Assembly (NCBI GenBank): GCA_028023455.1
Contig: JAQFVV010000020.1
Span: 12,748,385-12,812,384 of the forward strand
Source of the DNA: Epiperipatus broadwayi
Lineage: Eukaryota > Onychophora > Udeonychophora > Euonychophora > Peripatidae
Length of the DNA stretch: 64,000 nucleotides
Reading direction: 5' to 3'
A model generated the notes under the pieces. The model saw nothing but the letters and a program-made list of their open reading frames with translations, was not told the DNA's origin and searched no databases. Position 1 is the first letter of the stretch. Each line of letters starts with the position of its first letter. Positions 58,621 through 64,000 of the stretch are shown piece by piece. Position numbers and translations under genes: made by a program.

Positions 58621-60400
58621 AATTTTGAAGTTGATTATAGGAAATCAATTATCTTTTATAACAATTTCTTGATAAAGATATAATAACCACTTTATAATTG
58701 AACCGTACATTTTTATTATTAATTTATATTTTATCAAATGAAATGGAAACTAACTTTTTCATACACATAAAATTAAATTCTTTTTCTGAATTAAATTATA
58801 TAATACCTTTAAAAAAAATCCATCAATCATTTTGTAAAAGTTGCATGTAGTAAAAAATTGCCCTAATGAAGAAACCATTATCATTAAAAGTTATTGTATT
58901 TCATAGCTATTATAACTTGAGAATCACAGATGTTGGTGAAAATTAAAGACAAATAAATATTCGATTAACTCATGATCATCAAATATGTCAGTTATTGCTT
59001 CACAATATGCATGTTCCACATCTAAAAACATAACACTTAAACATCAAATTGTCAACTTTCAAATCACGTAGTAAAATGTTGTTGATTTGTGAATTCATAT
59101 AATTTATTTTATATACTCGAACAATTAATTGCAATTTCAAAGGAGACTGGTAAGTGAACTTTAATGCCATTACTATTAAAATTCCAAATTATGAGAAGAA
59201 TAAATATTTTATTATAAATTTTTAATTGTATGTCTATATTCTAAAATTTTATTTCGTTTTATCATAAATTTTTTGACATTGTTATCTTATGAATATTTTT
59301 TTTTTTATAAATCTTAGTTAAAAAGGTATTCTTATTAATTTTGAAAAATCAAACTTATAAAGTATAGTTGCATATTGTATGCTTTTATAGGGTTATCATA
59401 AATAGTGAAAACCATTTAAAGATGTTCTCATTATATAGTCGTCTAATTTTATATCAATAAAGAAAAATATACACAGACCTTATAAAACCAATTTACAGTA
59501 TTCAAAAAATATAATAAAATAGTAAAAACAAAATTATAAACACATAATTAATTTTTTTATTTAATTAAAATTATATACAATTGAAATCTTCTCTTTACCG
59601 AATTATTAATGGGGCCTTAGATTTATTATTAATTTTGATTAGTAAACATATTTCTTTACATCATAACTATATGATGATAGACATAGAAACATGTAAAAAA
59701 TAAACTATTAATAATTTCAATCGAATATATTTTTAAATTAAGTATTAATAAAAAAAATGATTTTATAATTTTGTTCTTGTTTATAAATACTTTTTTTAAA
59801 AATAAATTGTTATAAAATCTGCATACATCTTTACTGATACCTTTAAATTGTTTATACAACCTATAAATAATCCTATAAGAATTCACATTTATTATAATAT
59901 ATAAGAATATAAGGCATAATATAAATGAATTCCATAATTCTCATTAGTTCTCTAAAATTATGTGTATAAATTTGGAATCAATATAAATGAATTTGCACAC
60001 ATAATAGACAGTAGTAAGATAGAGATCCAAACTGCCCATAGAATCATTATAATTAAAATTAGTGGTTGTACAATATAAACTTGAGATCTCTCATATATGC
60101 TAATAATAAAAGATACAATGACAAATGTTTTAAATCATCCAACCATTAACTTACTTTTCCCACAAACAATGTGTGTGTGTATATATATATATATATTCAT
60201 CCAATATTATTTCATTACACTACCTCTTACCATTATATATATATAGTAATAGGATAGATAGAGAAAATGTAGATCATACACTGATAATAGTAATCAGATA
60301 TGATAAACACAGCAATGGCCACCTCTTGGAGGACTATTTACACACACATACACACACATATTATTATTCGATGTCTGTATTTTTTCAAAGCAATATACAT
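58621..60400. other. AT-rich spacer
   Basis: No gene or element termini recognised. A (GT)n/(TA)n tract lies at about 60170-60196. Confidence 0.45.
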
Positions 60401-60510
60401 AATTATATAACTAAATATTTATAAATACAGTAATTAGATAATTAAAAATTTTGTTCACTTAGGAGCACTTTCGATTATTACTGTATTTATAAATATTTAA
60501 TTATATAATT
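60401..60510. repeat. Near-perfect 34-bp inverted repeat containing a PLE tail
   Basis: The left arm (60401-60434, ending TTTATAAATACAGTAAT) and right arm (60477-60510, starting ATTACTGTATTTATAAAT) match at 33 of 34 positions. The 42-bp loop contains TTCACTTAGGAGCACTTTCG, the inverse of the PLE tail motif found at 44.9 kb. This suggests two PLE 3' tails joined in opposite orientation. Confidence 0.75.
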
Positions 60511-62287
60511 ATAAATATATATGAATCTGAATAGTTATTGTTAAGGGAATAACAGTCATATAATAATATTTAAGTCCAAGTAGTGCCAATTGAGATAATG
60601 GTGACTATCTAAAGCAGAACCATCAAATATACAAAACACAACAATGATTTCAATAATCAAAATGAAGAATGCATTAACTAACTAGTTAAATTACCATGAT
60701 CAAATCACAAAAATACATATATCTTTAATATGTACTTATTTTGTATTTTATGCCTATGACATTTTAAATAAATAAATGATTGCTGTTATTGCTCAGGACA
60801 TGAGCACAATTCATGGACCATAAAATCCAGAGCCTATCAATCTAATTACTGCACAAAATTACACAGGACATTTTCTATAATATGATGTGATAACAATAAC
60901 ATTAATCAAACATATAAGATAATATCCACCATTCTTTGATTAAGATGAGAGACAGCAGCCTGCAAGATCTTTTTTAATATGGTTTATTCTTTTGTATTTC
61001 TAAGTGGATCTAGCTAGGGCAAAATAAATAGACTCATATATAAATATACATTATATGTTTTAACAAATTATTAATAAACAGAAAATTCATTAAGATAAAA
61101 TCAATTAACTGCACACACACACATACTTACTACAAATATAATTAATACTTTATAAAATGTAATTACTGCATTTAATAATATGAACATTCACTACATTAAA
61201 TAAATGTGATAGCTGATATAAAATCAATTAATCATTATGCAATTTAAATTTTTTCTTTTCTTAATTAATTTTGAAAATGTGCTCATAAAATAATTTATCT
61301 GCGCATATAGACAAAAATTTTAAGAGATTTTAAAAATAATAGTTAATAAACTAATCTTCTTTTAAAATGAATACCTAAGTTAGTCTGCGCATATTTATCT
61401 GTATATATTAATCTCACAAATATGTTTACTATATAAAAATATGAAACAAGGAGATTCTTAAAATTACTACATAAATAAAAAAAAAGGCAAAGTATTACTC
61501 ATTTTTAAATAAGTGAGTAAAATTTTCAACTATAAATAAACTTTGAGTTATAACTAATTTACTTGATTAAAAATCAATTATATTATCAAAATCTATTCAA
61601 TATTATATACTTATTTCTTTTTAACATTCAATCTCTATATATTTTGCAAAATTATGTGTGTTGACTTTGATCAATTCAGATGTAGGTCAATTAATTCTTG
61701 ATAGAAGCATGATGAAGAGATTAGCTATTTTTTCAGACATGCATAAATGACTAGTCACGCTGATCATGTCTATGAGATAGTGATCCGTCCAAAACACAAA
61801 ATGAATTATTTTACTACCCTGTAATAGAAACTCTGGTATAAATTTTCTCTGGAAATTTAGCTGGAGTTCTCTGTAACTGAATTCAATGCAATTTCAACCA
61901 ATCAAATTTATTTTTGTGACATTTTTTTATAAGTTTGTGTTTTTAAAAATATTGTACATTTGCTTTTCTGCAAACATTTTCAATAATAGATTTTAAATTT
62001 CTAAAATTCATTAAGTAATTCATTTACCTATTATCAACAAAGCTGTTTACATGTTTCCTCCTTTTTAATTAATTAAGAGGATTAACCAAAAATTATAAAT
62101 TTTAAAAATTCTTAACAAATAAATATAAAATTGTTTAAGCTTATTATTTGCTTACATATAAAATATATAACTTTATTTCACGATCTTTTGGAATATTGTT
62201 TTTAAAATTTATTTGCTATTATTATTTTTTAAAGTATATACACAAATATACATACATAATAATTTGTCACAATATATATATAGGTGC
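60511..62287. other. AT-rich spacer
   Basis: No gene recognised; small CA and TA microsatellites (for example near 61113). Confidence 0.45.
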
Positions 62288-62606
62288 ATGTTAGAAATAA
62301 CAAGGAGATATCGAACATGCAATATATGGGTAAGAAAACTAACAGGTGTTACTGATTTCATTAAAAAATTGATACTGAAGTAGAGTTGGTTGGACATATT
62401 GCTAGAAGAGATAATAATAGATGAACAATTGAAATCTTAAACTGGATTCTAAGAGATTGTAAAGACCCAGAAAGAGATCACATGTGAGATGGATGGATGA
62501 AATAAGAAAGTGTGCAGGGGTGATGTGAAAAAAAGAAGCTAAAGGTTGAAGAAGATGGAATGAACATGGAGACCTTCATCCTGCAGTGGATTGATAATGG
62601 TTGATA
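62288..62606 (+). pseudogene. RTE-type LINE, extreme C-terminus
   Basis: Fragments in three frames match the conserved tail of RTE-like endonuclease-reverse transcriptases: MLEITRRYRTCNIWVRKLTG then VTDFIKKL, VGHIARRDNNR, IEILNWILRDCK, VRWMDEIRKCAGV, KKEAK, RRWNEHGD and TFILQWIDNG. The known family pattern is (W)xGHIAR..D.RW...W.PR..KR.RGRP..RW.DEI...AGV.W...A.DR..W. Several stops and frameshifts. The 3' end passes into TGATAATGGTTGATAATGAT, a short tandem tail of the kind RTE elements carry. Confidence 0.82.
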
Positions 62607-62663
62607 ATGATGATATATATATATTGTAACAATATATTTAAGCCCCTAAAGGTTAAATATAAC

Positions 62664-62694
62664 TTATAATAATAATAATAATAATAATAATAAT
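62664..62694. repeat. (TAA)n microsatellite
   Basis: About nine uninterrupted ATA/TAA units. Confidence 0.9.
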
Positions 62695-63096
62695 TTATTT
62701 AACACTCTCAAAAGGCGCGTGCTCAATTAGCTTGAAAGGCTGATATTGGAATAAAATATAATTGCAAGCACGGCGCTAGATAAAATATTTGCTTATTTAC
62801 TCATAATTAAGTTTCAGTAAGAATGACGTTTAGTAAATTCTAAGTAATTACACCGACATCATTCAGTCAAAAAACATCGTAAATAATAATTTAAAGTGAG
62901 TATCTTACTCACGCTCTCTTTAACAGTTCTTCAGATTTACTCATATAAAAGAATTTGAGTCGTAGGAATAAGAGGGATTCTTTTTATTCCTGCATAAATA
63001 CTATATCTTAGATTGAAGAGGAGAGTATTCATTTATTTAACACTCTCAAAAGGCGCGTGCTCAATTAGCTTGAAAGGCTGATATTGGAATGAAATA
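62694..63096 (+). repeat. ~60-bp direct repeat, period 338 bp
   Basis: TTTATTTAACACTCTCAAAA with following GGCGCGTGCTCAATTAGCTT and GAAAGGCTGATATTGGAAT occurs at 62694 and 63032, apparently identical until the last bases. The GGCGCG motif is unusual in this AT-rich context. Confidence 0.85.
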
Positions 63097-64000
63097 ATAA
63101 TTTAAAAAAATTTTCTTAAATAAAACTAAGTTTGTTCTCAGTTGATCTTGTTCTAATTAAGTTATATAGATAGTAGTTAAATAGTTCAATTATCAATAAA
63201 ACAATTTATTAAATATGCTTTTTAATAATCATTTAAAAATATTATTTAGTTTGTTAGTAGATACATAGAAGTTCAATTTTACAATCTAAACAGAAGTAAA
63301 TATTACAGTATACTGTTTAAAGTAGCTGTATGAAATAAGCTTCTATAGATGTTTGTCAGTTATGGTTTATTAAATAATGTTAAATTTCTATTTTGGTTTG
63401 TTTAGAAATCAAACATCTTTAGAATAATAGATAATAAAGTATTAATTATTTAGGTAATGTTTGAGTAAAAAATAGTTGGTAATCATCTGAAATCCAGGCA
63501 TGGCCACCTGATGGCATTGTTTATGTGTCAAAACACATAAGAATGTTGTTTCTGCGGCTGTCCTTATGGCTAATACAACATTTATATTATATTAACCCAT
63601 TGCAGTGGCTTTACATGCCACTGCACAAAAATATTACAGCCTGCTTTGTGCTTTGAATCTATTTACACATATTTGTTCTATTCATAGCTGATTACTATAT
63701 CACTTGAGGGTATTTTAATTTCAAATCAAATAACTTTTCAAATCTCCATAATAGAGTAATGTCATTTATATTTAAATAATGTTGTTAATTACTAATAATT
63801 GTCATATGGTTCCCACCTTCCCTAAAAAAATGTTAATATATAAAAAATTGGCAAAGGGTATGTTCGAATATACTTTGACAAAGCTCACGCGCTAAGTCAT
63901 GTTTCTCTGTGGAAAATAGACGAGACCAATAAAAGGTCTGAGAAGAACATGCAATTTTTAAACTTTTCAGAATTGCTGAGTACAGAAAGTGAGAAAGACT

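Larger units (their letters stand above)
62625..64000. other. Possible LTR-element start and terminal sequence of window
   Basis: TGTAACAATATATTTAAGCC begins immediately after a (TA)n tract ending ATAT, the same context as the LTR starts at 3465 and 31012. No second LTR is inside the window, so this is only suggestive. A hairpin GCAGTGG...CCACTGC lies at about 63604-63625. No coding frame of note; sequence near 63480-63660 and 63880-64000 is less AT-rich. Confidence 0.35.

Noticed and set aside
1-64000. CRISPR arrays, operons, ribosomal RNA or complete tRNA genes
   Set aside because: No regularly spaced identical repeats with unique spacers, no rRNA-like conserved blocks, and no full cloverleaf was seen; the window is eukaryotic in character.

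Overview
The window reads as non-coding, repeat-dominated DNA from an AT-rich animal genome. Evidence for this is the absence of dense open reading frames, spliced-looking coding fragments, abundant (TA)n and (TAA)n microsatellites, and a mixture of LTR, non-LTR, Penelope-like (PLE) and cut-and-paste elements. Five PLE copies or fragments, an RTE-type LINE tail, piggyBac- and hAT-type MITEs and gag-bearing LTR elements together fit an invertebrate, possibly a mollusc such as a cephalopod. That placement is an inference from element composition, not from a marker gene.

Layout. 0-3.4 kb: AT-rich DNA with three fold-back MITE-like elements. 3.47-6.96 kb: an LTR retrotransposon with 1.4-kb LTRs, a tRNA-Lys-like primer binding site and only 0.66 kb of interior. 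8.8-10.2 kb: minus-strand LINE reverse-transcriptase relic. 10.6-10.9 kb: fold-back element. 11.2-12.9 kb: the best preserved coding region, a 5'-truncated PLE with intact RT and GIY-YIG domains. 14.1-19.8 kb: an old LTR element with a decayed plus-strand gag, with a hAT MITE nested in it. 21.4-21.6 kb: a probable terminal coding exon of an unidentified host gene (plus strand). 28.0-29.3 kb: two short candidate host exons whose reading frames join in phase and give a leucine-rich-repeat-like segment. 31.0-38.4 kb: the largest element, a minus-oriented LTR retrotransposon with nearly identical 1.59-kb LTRs, a frameshifted gag, no pol, internal tandem duplications and a piggyBac-like MITE whose unoccupied target survives in the sister repeat. 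43.2-45.5 kb: MITE fragments, a head-to-head inverted PLE duplication and a purine-rich repeat. 46.2-47.0 kb: a TA-flanked MITE. 55-58.6 kb: a fold-back element, a PLE relic and a longer minus-strand PLE with a mutated RT active site. 62.3-62.6 kb: RTE-type LINE tail, abutted by another LTR-like start.

The elements are not a pathway; they are layers of insertion. Two themes recur. LTR elements begin TGTA after an ATAT microsatellite context. The two gag-bearing LTR elements encode the same recognisable Gag lineage without any visible polymerase, suggesting parasitism on an autonomous relative. No previously undescribed functional system was convincingly identified; the strongest leads are the gag-only LTR family, the PLE palindrome and the two-exon host gene candidate.
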